From Agriterribacter humi (GTDB lineage Bacteria > Bacteroidota > Bacteroidia > Chitinophagales > Chitinophagaceae), in contig NZ_VOHQ01000016.1 of assembly GCF_009192765.1 (NCBI RefSeq), positions 44,804 through 108,803 on the forward strand: a stretch of 64,000 bases of DNA. Reading direction: 5' to 3'. Numbering within the stretch: position 1 is the stretch's first letter; each line of letters opens with the position of its first letter. The notes below the pieces were generated by a model, which saw nothing but the letters and a program-made list of their open reading frames with translations, made no database searches and was not told where the DNA came from. Made by a program: the position numbers and the translations under genes. This document shows positions 52,432 to 61,476 of the stretch, piece by piece.

Positions 52432-52745
52432 TTAAATCCGAAGCGGGGAATTCGAAAAGAGGCACCAAGCCTGTCCGCCGGGGTGGATAAATTTCAAATG
52501 CTAAATCGAAACGGAAAATCCGAAATTCGAAGGAAAATGCAATTTTAAACCCGCGTGCCGGACGGGCAGGTCTTAGATCTCAAATTTCAAATCCTTCAAG
52601 CGGCACCTCACCATTCAAGTATTCATCCTATCATTAGTAGTTACTCACCTACCTAACTGCTGATCGCTCATTGCTGATACCTCCATACCTCACACCTGAT
52701 ACCTCAATCGAATATTGGCTACCTTTAAACTACAAACCAAAGGAT
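52432..52745. repeat. Heptamer-period spacer, CCGAAAT and TCAAATC types
   Basis: ATCCGAA, AAATCCG, TTCAAAT and CTCACAC-like words repeat. The block CACCAAGCCTGTCCGCC also occurs in the previous spacer. No gene; the P-ATPase start (52746) follows a short ACCAAAGGAT leader. Confidence 0.65.
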
Positions 52746-55310
52746 ATGCCGGCACTGTATCAGCTAAGTAAGGAAGAAGTAACAGACCAGCTTAAAACCG
52801 ATCTCTCCGGATTAAAAAAAGAGGCGATACCAGCCCTGCAAAAGGAATATGGGCCTAATGCTTTACAGGAAGCCAAACAGAAAAGCAGGTTGTCCATATT
52901 GCTTGCACAGTTTACAGATATCATGATCATCATACTGATCGTTGCCGCTGTTATTTCGTTTGTGGTTGGGGAACACACCGATGCTTTTGTTATTATTGCT
53001 ATCATCGTTGCCAATGCATGGATGGGTTATTCGCAGGAGTACAACGCGGAACAGTCTGTGCGGATGCTGCAAAAAATGTCGGCGCAGTATGCCCTGGTGA
53101 TCAGGAATAATAATCCTTCCAAAATTGAAGCGGAACAACTGGTTCCGGGCGATATCATTTTATTAGAAGCAGGCGATATTGTGCCTGCCGATGCCCGGTT
53201 AATAGAAGTGAGTTCCTTAAAAACAGATGAAGCATCCCTAACAGGGGAAAGCCATTCTGTTGAAAAAAATGCCGAACCGCTTAAAGCATCGGGCTTAGTT
53301 CCCGGCGATCAGCAGAATATGGTTTTTAAAGGAACCATCGTTAGCAACGGTTCTGCAAAAGCGGTTGTAACCGCCACAGGAATGCATACCGAAATAGGTA
53401 AAATAGCCGGGCTGATGGAGGTGGAATCTCAAAAAACCCCGCTTCAAAAAAGACTGGCGGTATTCAGCAAGCAGTTAGCCGTTATTGTTATCCTTATCTG
53501 CATAGCTGTTTTTGGCTTTGGCTGGTGGCGCGGAGCACCTCCTTTCCAGATGTTTCTAACCGCCCTGTCGCTGGCCGTAGCCGCCCTGCCCGAAGCGCTT
53601 CCTGCAGTAATAACCATTGCATTGGCCCAGGGCGCCAGCAGAATGGTGAAACAGAAAGCCCTGATGCGGAAACTGCCCGCCGTTGAAACCCTCGGCTCCG
53701 TTACCTATATCTGCAGCGATAAAACAGGAACGCTTACCCAAAATGTAATGACGGTAGAAAAGCTGCAGGCTGCCCCCGGTAAAGAAGACTGGCTGAATTA
53801 TGCCATGATATTAGATAATGAAGTAAGGTTTTCGCAGGAGGAGGGGTTGCTGGGCGATTCAACAGAAACTGCCCTGGTGAAATATGCTATGGAAAAAGGT
53901 CATTCCAAAGAGGATGCGGATGCAGCATTTCCGCTGCTGGAAAAATTACCCTTCGATTCTGTAAGGATGCGCATGAGCACTTTGCACAGGCACGGCGATA
54001 AATGGGTTTTATTTGTGAAAGGCGCTCCGGGAAAAGTAACGGAAGCACTGTCTTCACAATATAAAGCTCAAATTCCGCAATGGCTCAATACCAACCGCGA
54101 ATGGGCTGCTGAAGGCTTAAGGGTTTTATTTTTCGCTTATAAAGTTTTTGATCAAAAACCATCCAACATTCAAACCGATATTGAATCGGACCTGGATTTC
54201 CTGGGCATGACGGCAATGATAGACCCGCCGAGGGAAGAAGTAATTGAAGCCATCAAACAATGTAAAACTGCGGGCATTAAATCGGTGATGATAACAGGTG
54301 ATCAGCCCCTCACGGCCCATGCTATAGCGAAACGCCTGCAATTAACTGAAAAAGGAGAGGAAGGTGTAAAAACCGGTGCTGAATTAGAAAAGCTGACAGC
54401 AGAACAATTCAGCAACGAAATAAAAAACACAGCCGTGTATGCACGGGTATCGCCCGAACAAAAATTAAATATTGTAAAAGCCTTACAAACCAACGGCGAA
54501 TTTGTGGCCATGACAGGCGATGGAGTGAATGATGCGCCATCGCTGAAGCAGGCGGATATTGGCGTGGCTATGGGCATAACAGGCACAGATGTATCGAAAG
54601 AGTCCGCAGATATGATTTTGCTGGATGATAATTTCGCTACTATTGTTAAAGCAGTGAGGGAAGGCAGAAGAATTTATGAGAACATCAAAAAATTTATCGT
54701 CTACGTACTTTCCTGCAACCTGGGTGAAATATTAACCATTTTTTTCGCTCCCATCATGGGTTTCGCTATTCCTTTGCTTCCCATTCATATCCTTTGGATA
54801 AACCTGGTAACAGACGGCTTACCCGGCCTGGCTCTTGTTGCAGAGCCCGCGGAAAAAGATATTATGAACCGCTCCCCGCGCCCACCCAAAGAAAATTTGT
54901 TTTCCGGCGGGCTGATACCAAGGATACTATTTACAGGAGCCATATTGGCCATAGCGGCCATCTTTGTTCAGTGGTGGGTGGCAAAACAGGGCTACGATGT
55001 GAGAACACAGCAAACCGCTGTATTTACCAGCTTATGTTTTGTTCAGTTAGTTAATGCACTATCTGTACGATCCGTATATCACTCCATGTTCACCGGCGGT
55101 ATATTTGCCAACCGGGGCATGTGGGGAGCCATTATACTTACCGTTGTTTTGCAACTGCTGATTGTGTATGTTCCGTTTTTGCATTCCATGTTCAAAACAA
55201 AAACGTTATCATGGAATGTAATGAGCGTTATTCTTTTTGTTACGCTTGGCTGTGCGTTATGCATCGAACTGGTAAAATATCTTAATAAGCCAAGATTTCT
55301 TAACAGGTAG
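52746..55310 (+). CDS. Cation P-type ATPase, Ca2+/Mn2+ type (P2A-like)
   Basis: 854 residues. N-terminal YQLSKEEVTDQLKTDLSGLK with the cation_ATPase_N domain, A domain TGES (DEASLTGESHSVEK), M4 ALPEALPAVITIALAQGASR (Glu ligand), phosphorylation SDKTGTLTQNVMTVEKLQ, hinge MTGDGVNDAPSLKQADIGVA and M6 NLVTDGLPGLALVAEP (Asn and Asp ligands). These fit a Ca2+/Mn2+ pump of P2A type more than a heavy-metal pump (no CPC). It expels the cation using ATP. ATG at 52746 is chosen, since the preceding 25 codons are low-complexity spacer. Confidence 0.9.
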   Translation: MPALYQLSKEEVTDQLKTDLSGLKKEAIPALQKEYGPNALQEAKQKSRLSILLAQFTDIMIIILIVAAVISFVVGEHTDAFVIIAIIVANAWMGYSQEYNAEQSVRMLQKMSAQYALVIRNNNPSKIEAEQLVPGDIILLEAGDIVPADARLIEVSSLKTDEASLTGESHSVEKNAEPLKASGLVPGDQQNMVFKGTIVSNGSAKAVVTATGMHTEIGKIAGLMEVESQKTPLQKRLAVFSKQLAVIVILICIAVFGFGWWRGAPPFQMFLTALSLAVAALPEALPAVITIALAQGASRMVKQKALMRKLPAVETLGSVTYICSDKTGTLTQNVMTVEKLQAAPGKEDWLNYAMILDNEVRFSQEEGLLGDSTETALVKYAMEKGHSKEDADAAFPLLEKLPFDSVRMRMSTLHRHGDKWVLFVKGAPGKVTEALSSQYKAQIPQWLNTNREWAAEGLRVLFFAYKVFDQKPSNIQTDIESDLDFLGMTAMIDPPREEVIEAIKQCKTAGIKSVMITGDQPLTAHAIAKRLQLTEKGEEGVKTGAELEKLTAEQFSNEIKNTAVYARVSPEQKLNIVKALQTNGEFVAMTGDGVNDAPSLKQADIGVAMGITGTDVSKESADMILLDDNFATIVKAVREGRRIYENIKKFIVYVLSCNLGEILTIFFAPIMGFAIPLLPIHILWINLVTDGLPGLALVAEPAEKDIMNRSPRPPKENLFSGGLIPRILFTGAILAIAAIFVQWWVAKQGYDVRTQQTAVFTSLCFVQLVNALSVRSVYHSMFTGGIFANRGMWGAIILTVVLQLLIVYVPFLHSMFKTKTLSWNVMSVILFVTLGCALCIELVKYLNKPRFLNR

Positions 55311-55512
55311 AGGGAAACATTTACCAACATTTATCATTCTTATTATTCCTGCGGTACCACTTACAATTATCAAGCAACTGTGGGTAACTGTTAGATCAAT
55401 GATTAGGAATTCATTCAGCAAAACTGTAACTTAGAGAAGTAATCATTTTTAGCAGCCATGACGTAACACGAACTGCCTGTGTTATCTTCCAAATACCTAT
55501 AATTTTTGAATT

Positions 55513-55980
55513 ATGAGTGACCCCATCAATACAGTAAAACTCAATAGCAGGCAGCCCAATGTGCTCACTATTCTTAGAATTGCATTGGGTTTGATCTTAT
55601 TCTGGAAGTCTTTCAATTTTATACGCGACACTGCCATTGCCCAAACATTGATTGAACATACGGGAGTGGGTGTTTTTTCGGCCAATGCGAACGTCCTGGC
55701 GCTGGTGATCACCTATCTTGGCCTGTTGTGCGGCTTTTTCATATTTATAGGACTTTTTACAAGAATAGCAGCCATAGTTCAGATCCCCGTTCTTATTGTG
55801 GCGGTATTCTTCGTGAATATCCGAAGCCTCGGTGAAAATAAATTTGAATTTTTCCTGTCTCTTATTACATTGCTGCTGCTTATTTTATTTGCCATAAAAG
55901 GAAGCGGTGTATTTTCCGCCGATGAATATTTCCGGCAGGGAGCGGCACAGGACAGGAGGACAAAAAAAGCCATGAATTAA
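55513..55980 (+). CDS. DoxX family membrane protein
   Basis: 155 residues with four helices; LRIALGLILFWKSFNFIRDT, then YLGLLCGFFIFIGLFTRIAA and FFVNIRSLGENKFEFFLSL. DoxX-type proteins are membrane redox or quinone-linked subunits of unclear role. Convergent with the cardiolipin synthase gene, 2 bp apart. Confidence 0.85.
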   Translation: MSDPINTVKLNSRQPNVLTILRIALGLILFWKSFNFIRDTAIAQTLIEHTGVGVFSANANVLALVITYLGLLCGFFIFIGLFTRIAAIVQIPVLIVAVFFVNIRSLGENKFEFFLSLITLLLLILFAIKGSGVFSADEYFRQGAAQDRRTKKAMN

Positions 55981-55982
55981 TT

Positions 55983-57446
55983 TTATAACAACGGCGATAC
56001 CAGCCTCGCCGTTTTTTCAAGCAATTGTTTCCATACAGGACGGCTTTCCCATACTATAGGGTCAATTTTTTCGGCGGCCGCAATATCCGCATAAAAGACA
56101 GCAGCAAGTTCATTCGCCACTTCCCTGTCGTATACAATCGCATTTACTTCAAAGTTCAGATCAAAGCTCCTGTAATCCATATTCGCCGTTCCAACTATGG
56201 CGATCTTTCTGTCGGTAACCAGTGTTTTGGCGTGAACAAATCCTTTTGTATATAAATATATTTCAACACCGGCTTTCAGCAGTCCGCCATAATACGAGCG
56301 GGCTGCCGCGTTAACCAGCACAGAATCCGAAACACCCGGCACAAGCAGCTTCACGGCAACCCCTCCCAGTGCAGCCACCGTAAGTGCGTCTATCAGGCTT
56401 TCTCCCGGAATGAAATAAGGCGTGGTGATCAGTATTTCTTCCGTTGCCAGGTTGATAGCCTGAAGCAAAGAAAATAATATAGTGGGCGTATCCGAATCCG
56501 GTCCGCTCGCCGCTATCTGAACCACCTTGTTGCCTTCAACGGGAAAAGCCGAAGGGCGGGGAAAAAACATTGCATCGGAATGTAAATGATCGTTTGCGCA
56601 AAAATTCCAGTCACATAAAAAAAGATACTGTAAATATAATACGCCCGGTCCGTCAATACGCAAATGCGTATCGCGCCAGAAAAGTTTATTGGGTTCCTCA
56701 GTATTGTTGATATACCTGTCGCTCACATTAATGCCGCCCACAAAAGCGGTACTTCCGTCTATCACGATTATTTTACGATGATTGCGGTAATTGAGCCGGT
56801 TGGCCAATGCTATAAAAATGATTCTATAAAAAGGGAACGCATGTACTCCCGCTTCCTTTAAGCGGGGTATCAATTTTTTACGAATGGTACGGCTGCCAAA
56901 ATCATCATAAATAAAACGTACAGCTACTCCTTCTTTAACTTTTTGGATCAGCGCATCGGCTATGGCGCACCCTATTTCATCATCTTCATAAATATAATAC
57001 TCTATATGAATGTGGTGTTTGGCCTGGCGAATGGCGCTTAACACTTCAGGAAATTTATATTCACCATTCACCAGTAATTTTACTTCGTTATTGGCTGTTA
57101 GCGGGCTAAAACTATCTTTAACCAGCATAATGGCTAATTCCCGGTTACTTTGTACTTCCGGATCACTATGGTCAAATGTATGTTTCGAATACTTGAATAT
57201 ATCTTCACGTAACTTCCCGGACAAGTCATCATCTGCAATTATTTTTTTACTGTACATTTTTCTTTTCCGGTAGTTAATGCCGAAAGAAAAATAGAAGAGC
57301 ATGCCCGCAAACGGAACGAAGATAGCCAGCAGCAGGTAGGCTAAGGTTTTAGTTGTGCTGCGGGTATCGTAAATAATACGCAGGCAAACCAATAACAGAA
57401 TAACCAGGTAAATAATTTCAAAAATAAGCAACCAGTTCATAAACAT
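55983..57446 (-). CDS. cls: Cardiolipin synthase
   Basis: 487 residues. Two N-terminal helices (PLD_N domain), then two HKD motifs: YRNHRKIIVIDGSTAFVGGI and FVHAKTLVTDRKIAIVGTAN. Each HxKxxxxD supplies the catalytic pair. It condenses two phosphatidylglycerols into cardiolipin, releasing glycerol, in the inner membrane. Length is standard for ClsA-type enzymes. The start may be either of two ATGs three codons apart. Confidence 0.95.
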   Translation of the reverse strand: MFMNWLLIFEIIYLVILLLVCLRIIYDTRSTTKTLAYLLLAIFVPFAGMLFYFSFGINYRKRKMYSKKIIADDDLSGKLREDIFKYSKHTFDHSDPEVQSNRELAIMLVKDSFSPLTANNEVKLLVNGEYKFPEVLSAIRQAKHHIHIEYYIYEDDEIGCAIADALIQKVKEGVAVRFIYDDFGSRTIRKKLIPRLKEAGVHAFPFYRIIFIALANRLNYRNHRKIIVIDGSTAFVGGINVSDRYINNTEEPNKLFWRDTHLRIDGPGVLYLQYLFLCDWNFCANDHLHSDAMFFPRPSAFPVEGNKVVQIAASGPDSDTPTILFSLLQAINLATEEILITTPYFIPGESLIDALTVAALGGVAVKLLVPGVSDSVLVNAAARSYYGGLLKAGVEIYLYTKGFVHAKTLVTDRKIAIVGTANMDYRSFDLNFEVNAIVYDREVANELAAVFYADIAAAEKIDPIVWESRPVWKQLLEKTARLVSPLL

Positions 57447-57526
57447 TTTTTCGCAATAGAAAGCGCATCTGAAAGTATTGCCATTCTTTTATTTATGCAA
57501 TTTCATTCATTATTTTGAATAAGGAT

Positions 57527-58426
57527 TTACCTGTTACGGTATTCTTTTGGAGTTATTCCTTCAATACGTTTAAATAGTTTTATGAAGTGGTTCATATTAT
57601 TGAATCCAGACTGATAGCCGGCTTCCGAAATACTTATTGCAGAATCTACCAGGATATTTTTAGCAAGGTTAATACGTTCATTAAGTATATACTCAAGCGG
57701 ACTAAGTCCGAAATTTTCGCGAAATAAATGGAAGAAGGCAGACTGGCTCATACAGGCTTCCCGCGCAAGTGTTTTTATATTCAGTTTTTCCGATAAGTTT
57801 TTTTTGATGTAACGAATAACCGGTGCAAATCTGTGGTCCTGAACAGGAGGAGGAACAGCCAGGTTTTGCGTTTGTATAACGCGGAGCAATAATATTTTAA
57901 GCGACAGGTCCGCTAATGCATCCTTTGCAATGTTATCCTCCATGCTGATACTGGTAAGCTTGTTAAGGCTTTGTGCCAGTTCCCGGTTATTCCTGAAATG
58001 ATATTGGCTAAAATTCAGCTTCCATTCAAAGGGGCTCTCCTTATTAGGATAGGTTTCGTTTAAAAAATCCAATGTCCGGTATACCATATCCCATTCCAGA
58101 ACCAAAGTAATACATTGTACAGGATGCTTTTCATCTGCTTCGGGGAAATCAACTTTCATGGAAACACCTGCAGGGAGAATAATGGTTTCTCCGGGCAAAA
58201 AATCGAATGCGGTTTCCGAAGATAAAGACATCCGTTTTTTTCCTCTCATCATACTTGAAATGACCAGCCCGTTATGAGATAAAGACACGTTGCGACACGG
58301 GTGGCAGGTCTCAAAAATATTGAGTTCGCAATGTTTGAGGTTAAAAACACGACGATGTTCTACCCTGCTTTCCAGCACCGTATTATCGCTCAGATTGATG
58401 GGATGTAACAAACAGATATGTTCCAT
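57527..58426 (-). CDS. AraC family transcriptional regulator
   Basis: 299 residues. N-terminal beta-barrel sensor domain (LSLSHNGLVISSMMRGKKRM, FLPGETIILPAGVSM), then the double HTH: KTLAREACMSQSAFFHLFRE and SISEAGYQSGFNNMNHFIKL, ending GITPKEYRNR. Divergent from the HbpS-like/formaldehyde dehydrogenase genes with about 250 bp between starts, so it is a likely activator of that operon. Confidence 0.9.
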   Translation of the reverse strand: MEHICLLHPINLSDNTVLESRVEHRRVFNLKHCELNIFETCHPCRNVSLSHNGLVISSMMRGKKRMSLSSETAFDFLPGETIILPAGVSMKVDFPEADEKHPVQCITLVLEWDMVYRTLDFLNETYPNKESPFEWKLNFSQYHFRNNRELAQSLNKLTSISMEDNIAKDALADLSLKILLLRVIQTQNLAVPPPVQDHRFAPVIRYIKKNLSEKLNIKTLAREACMSQSAFFHLFRENFGLSPLEYILNERINLAKNILVDSAISISEAGYQSGFNNMNHFIKLFKRIEGITPKEYRNR

Positions 58427-58676
58427 AAAAAAATATTTTGGATCAACCCTTTTAAAGGAATGCGCAGCGGTTGCAAAAAGGTATGGTAAGTGCTATGAAT
58501 TTACAACATTAACCCTTCTATGGAGCGTCAAACCATTTATTTTTTTTAATACCCATATAAAAAAGGTTACCTGCAAACAGGAGGATAGTTCTATTTTAAA
58601 GCAGAATCGTTCACAAAACGGGAATATGAGTTTGTTAGCTTTGAAACTGTTTTCAGGCTTTAAATTCTACAGCATT
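58427..58676. promoter_or_regulatory. Divergent promoter region of the AraC and HbpS genes
   Basis: 250 bp between the AraC start (58426) and the HbpS-like start (58677). No clear operator was found by eye; the region is A/T-rich towards the HbpS side. It is the expected site of AraC-type control. Confidence 0.4.
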
Positions 58677-59075
58677 ATGAGCATTACATTAGCAAAAGCA
58701 AAAGAAATTATTGCTGCCGGCGAAAAAAAGGCAGCGGAAATAGGACAGCCTATGAATATTGCGGTGGTGGATGCGGGAGGAAATTTAATATCGCATGTAC
58801 GCATGGATGGTGCATGGCTGGGAAGTATAGACATATCCATTAAAAAAGCCTTTACTGCCAGGGCATTCGACATTACTACAAAGGACCTGGGCGAAAATGC
58901 ACAGCCGGGGCAACAGTTTTATGGCATTCATGCATCCAACGATGGTAAGATAATGATCTTCGCAGGTGGCATTCCGCTTAAGAAGGATGGTAAGGTGGTT
59001 GGCGCTATTGGTGTTAGCGGAGGTTCGGGCGTTCAGGATCATTCTGTTGCCGAAGCAGGTGCAGCGGCCTTTTAA
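58677..59075 (+). CDS. Haem-binding protein, HbpS/GlcG-like
   Basis: 132 residues starting MSITLAKAKEIIAAGEKKAA. The HbpS/GlcG core is clear: PMNIAVVDAGGNLISHVRMD, IKKAFTARAF, FAGGIPLKKDGKVVGAIGVS and GGSGVQDHSVAEAG. Such proteins bind haem or sense aldehyde-related molecules. A longer upstream-open frame exists but overlaps the AraC gene and lacks similarity, so ATG at 58677 is used. 54 bp precede fdhA. Confidence 0.85.
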   Translation: MSITLAKAKEIIAAGEKKAAEIGQPMNIAVVDAGGNLISHVRMDGAWLGSIDISIKKAFTARAFDITTKDLGENAQPGQQFYGIHASNDGKIMIFAGGIPLKKDGKVVGAIGVSGGSGVQDHSVAEAGAAAF

Positions 59076-59129
59076 ATAATCAGGCGGACAAATGCAGTAA
59101 AAAATTCTTTTATCTTTAAAAACATTTTT

Positions 59130-60320
59130 ATGAGTCAGAATCATGGCGTTGCCTATGTTAAACCGGGAGTAGTTGAAATAAGAGAAATTGAGTTCCCTAA
59201 ACTGGCTTTAGGCAACCGTAAATGCGAACACGGGGTGATCCTTAAAATTGTATCCACCAATATATGCGGGAGCGACCAGCACATGGTGCGCGGCCGTACT
59301 ACTGCACCAGCGGGGCTGATACTCGGACATGAAATTACGGGGTTAGTAATTGAAGCAGGCAGGGATGTTGAATTTATTAAGGTAGGCGACCTGGTTTCCG
59401 TACCATTCAATATTGCCTGCGGAAGATGCCGCAACTGCAAGGCAGGGCAAACCGGCATCTGCTTAAATGTAAATCCCGGACGCGCCGGCGCGGCCTATGG
59501 CTATGTGGATATGGGAGGCTGGGTAGGCGGACAGGCAGAATATGTGATGGTTCCCTATGCAGATTTCAACCTGCTTAAATTTCCGGATAGTGACCAGGCA
59601 ATGGCAAAGATCAAAGACCTGACATTGCTGTCTGATATTTTCCCTACAGGCTTTCATGGAGCGGTAACTGCGGGAGTAGGCCCGGGTTCTATTGTTTATA
59701 TAGCCGGCGCAGGCCCGGTTGGACTGGCATGTGCAGCTTCCTGCCACCTGCTGGGAGCCGCATTGGTAATTGTTGGAGACATGATTGAAGAACGCCTTGC
59801 CCAGGCAAGAAGTTTCGGCTGCGAAACGATTGACCTGAAAAAAGATGCAACGCTTGCAGAACAAATTGAACAGATTGTGGGCGTGCCCGAAGTGGATTCC
59901 GCGGTTGATTGTGTTGGCTTTGAAGCTAAGGGTCATGGGCATGACAGTAATACCGAACAACCGGCAACCGTTTTAAATTCAATTATGGAAATTACCCGGG
60001 CCGGAGGTCAGTTAGGAATACCCGGGCTGTATGTAACGGGAGATCCCGGAGCTGTGGATGAAGCCGCAAAAAAGGGAAGCTTAAGTATACGGATCGGTTT
60101 GGGATGGGCTAAATCTCATTCTTTCCATACCGGACAATGCCCTGTTATGAAATACCACAGGAAGCTGATGAATGCCATTTTGTATGACAAGATAAAAATT
60201 GCAGATGCCGTAAATGTAGAAGTCATTACACTGGCAGAATCTGTAAAAGGATATAAGGACTTTGATAAAGGTGCTGCCAAGAAATTTGTTATAGATCCTC
60301 ATGGGTTAATTCCCAATTAG
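59130..60320 (+). CDS. fdhA: Formaldehyde dehydrogenase, glutathione-independent
   Basis: 396 residues. Zinc MDR: NICGSDQHMVRGRTTAPAGL and LILGHEITG, structural zinc CGRCRNCKAGQTGIC, and the insertion AGAAYGYVDMGGWVGGQAEY typical of Pseudomonas putida-type formaldehyde dehydrogenase, which keeps NAD tightly bound. It oxidises formaldehyde, or disproportionates aldehydes, without glutathione. TATCTTTA (59111-59118) is a TANNTTTG-like promoter box just before it. Co-directional with the HbpS-like gene and divergent AraC. Confidence 0.9.
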   Translation: MSQNHGVAYVKPGVVEIREIEFPKLALGNRKCEHGVILKIVSTNICGSDQHMVRGRTTAPAGLILGHEITGLVIEAGRDVEFIKVGDLVSVPFNIACGRCRNCKAGQTGICLNVNPGRAGAAYGYVDMGGWVGGQAEYVMVPYADFNLLKFPDSDQAMAKIKDLTLLSDIFPTGFHGAVTAGVGPGSIVYIAGAGPVGLACAASCHLLGAALVIVGDMIEERLAQARSFGCETIDLKKDATLAEQIEQIVGVPEVDSAVDCVGFEAKGHGHDSNTEQPATVLNSIMEITRAGGQLGIPGLYVTGDPGAVDEAAKKGSLSIRIGLGWAKSHSFHTGQCPVMKYHRKLMNAILYDKIKIADAVNVEVITLAESVKGYKDFDKGAAKKFVIDPHGLIPN

Positions 60321-60367
60321 CCAAGCTGGCACACCAGCAAAACTCGGGGTATACCCTGATTTTTTTA

Positions 60368-60404
60368 GCCGCAGATACGCAGATTAAATCTGCGCATCTG
60401 CGGC
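60368..60404. repeat. 18-bp inverted repeat
   Basis: GCCGCAGATACGCAGATT (60368-60385), one base, then AATCTGCGCATCTGCGGC (60387-60404). One mismatch. Preceded by TTTTTT, and 47 bp after the fdhA stop, so it could also end transcription on the minus strand. Confidence 0.75.
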
Positions 60405-60656
60405 ATTTTCTGCATGGGGTATATATAATTGATTTCTCACACAAATGGCGGGTATCCTGTTCTTTTATTCAGTAAAAATCCCGCCTGAAAAAGCGGGACA
60501 AATTAAAACGGCTAAATAAACAAAACTGCTTCTTTAATTATCAGCACCTGACATTTTTCGCTGTAAATTCAGTACCAACAGCCACACCCTCCATCCCTTT
60601 TCTTTTCTATCCTTTTTTGTTTCTCTTTACATCCGGGCATTCAAACAGATAGCGCT

Positions 60657-60770
60657 GTGTGAAACGTGAGAAGTGAAACACTTCTTACACCTTTATCCCC
60701 GTCCGAATGGCATTCGCCCCCACCTGAATGGCTCAGTCGGGCAGGCGGCGGGCTCTCACTTTTCACGATA
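60657..60770. repeat. Heptamer-like tract with inverted ends
   Basis: GTGAAAC, GTGAGAA, GTGAAAC at the left and TCTCACTTTTCACG at the right, with a CAGTCGGGCAGGCGG insert like those at 32930 and 40790. Confidence 0.45.
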
Positions 60771-61063
60771 ACATACAGACATAATTTGCTTGACTTAACA
60801 CCAGCTTATGGTGACAATAGCCAAAATCAGAAGAAACACAAACTTCATGGCTTTTAATTAAGGCAGCAATATCATAAATCAATGTTACCTGAATATGAAT
60901 ATTGTATTCCATTTTATTATCCTCCGCTAAATCAATATGCCTGCCCAACAAACAAAATCTAACCTGGTAATAAAAACATAATCTTGCAATGAATAATAAA
61001 GGTATTACTTTGAGTGAAGCAGTAATTTTTTTTCCTGCGTGAGACCTAAAAACAGAATACATT

Positions 61064-61222
61064 ATGCTCACCATTATTATTTCGCTCACAGGAGCGATTG
61101 CACTGATTGTATTTTTGATTATAAAAAACAACAAAGACAGAAAGAAATATTTACCACCACAATCAACAGATAAAGTAGAAGAAGATAAAACGGAAAAGCA
61201 AAGGAGGCGGAACAAATTATAG
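61064..61222 (+). CDS. Small membrane protein, 52 aa
   Basis: Starts MLTIIISLTGAIALIVFLII, a single transmembrane helix, followed by a charged tail (KNNKDRKKYLPPQSTDKVEE and DKTEKQRRRNKL). I take it as a real small gene: it has a clean N-terminal helix, a strongly polar tail and a stop at 61220-61222. Function unknown; similar small proteins are widespread in Chitinophagaceae as far as I recall. Confidence 0.6.
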   Translation: MLTIIISLTGAIALIVFLIIKNNKDRKKYLPPQSTDKVEEDKTEKQRRRNKL

Positions 61223-61328
61223 CGCTAATAAACGTTTTATAAAATGCAGCGCACCAGATACTTTTTATTAAGTCATTAAAAACAAAGTATCCTCAACCTT
61301 TTTATAGTTCCTTTAAAGCCGTCTATCG

Positions 61329-61466
61329 CTACCCTCCACCAAGTGAACGGTAAAGATTTACCACCGCCTGCAATTGTTGCAAACGATCATTCACTCCTCC
61401 CAATTAGGCCTGCAACGGGCTTTGACGCGCCGTTATAATTTCTGTATAATTAGCCACCCTGTTTTC
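61329..61466 (-). pseudogene. C-terminal remnant of a NodT/OprM-type efflux outer-membrane lipoprotein
   Basis: One minus-strand frame reads ENRVANYTEIITARQSPLQA, then an in-frame TAA, then LGGVNDRLQQLQAVVNLYRS with LGGG and stop. The pattern ANY-E-x-T-A-x-Q-S-L-L-Q-A...ND-x-L-Q-L-Q-A-x-V-x-L-Y-R-x-L-GGG is the last helix pair of the RND-efflux OMF lipoproteins (NodT/OprM). Only about 45 codons survive, right after the DegP stop. Confidence 0.8.
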
Positions 61467-61476
61467 GGTTTATGCA

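Larger units (their letters stand above)
60321..61063. other. Intergenic region with hairpin repeats, no gene before the small protein
   Basis: Contains an 18-bp near-perfect inverted repeat (60368-60404), a CCCGC...GCGGG hairpin (about 60480-60500) and a heptamer tract (60657-60770). A 150-codon minus-strand frame covers part of the region but lacks a domain and is treated as chance. Confidence 0.5.

Noticed and set aside
58290..58676. N-terminal extension of the HbpS-like protein
   Set aside because: It overlaps the AraC gene and has no similarity; the ATG at 58677 starts the conserved domain.
60763..61215. 150-codon minus-strand frame
   Set aside because: It is antisense to the 52-residue small protein and hydrophobic by chance from an A/T-rich strand.
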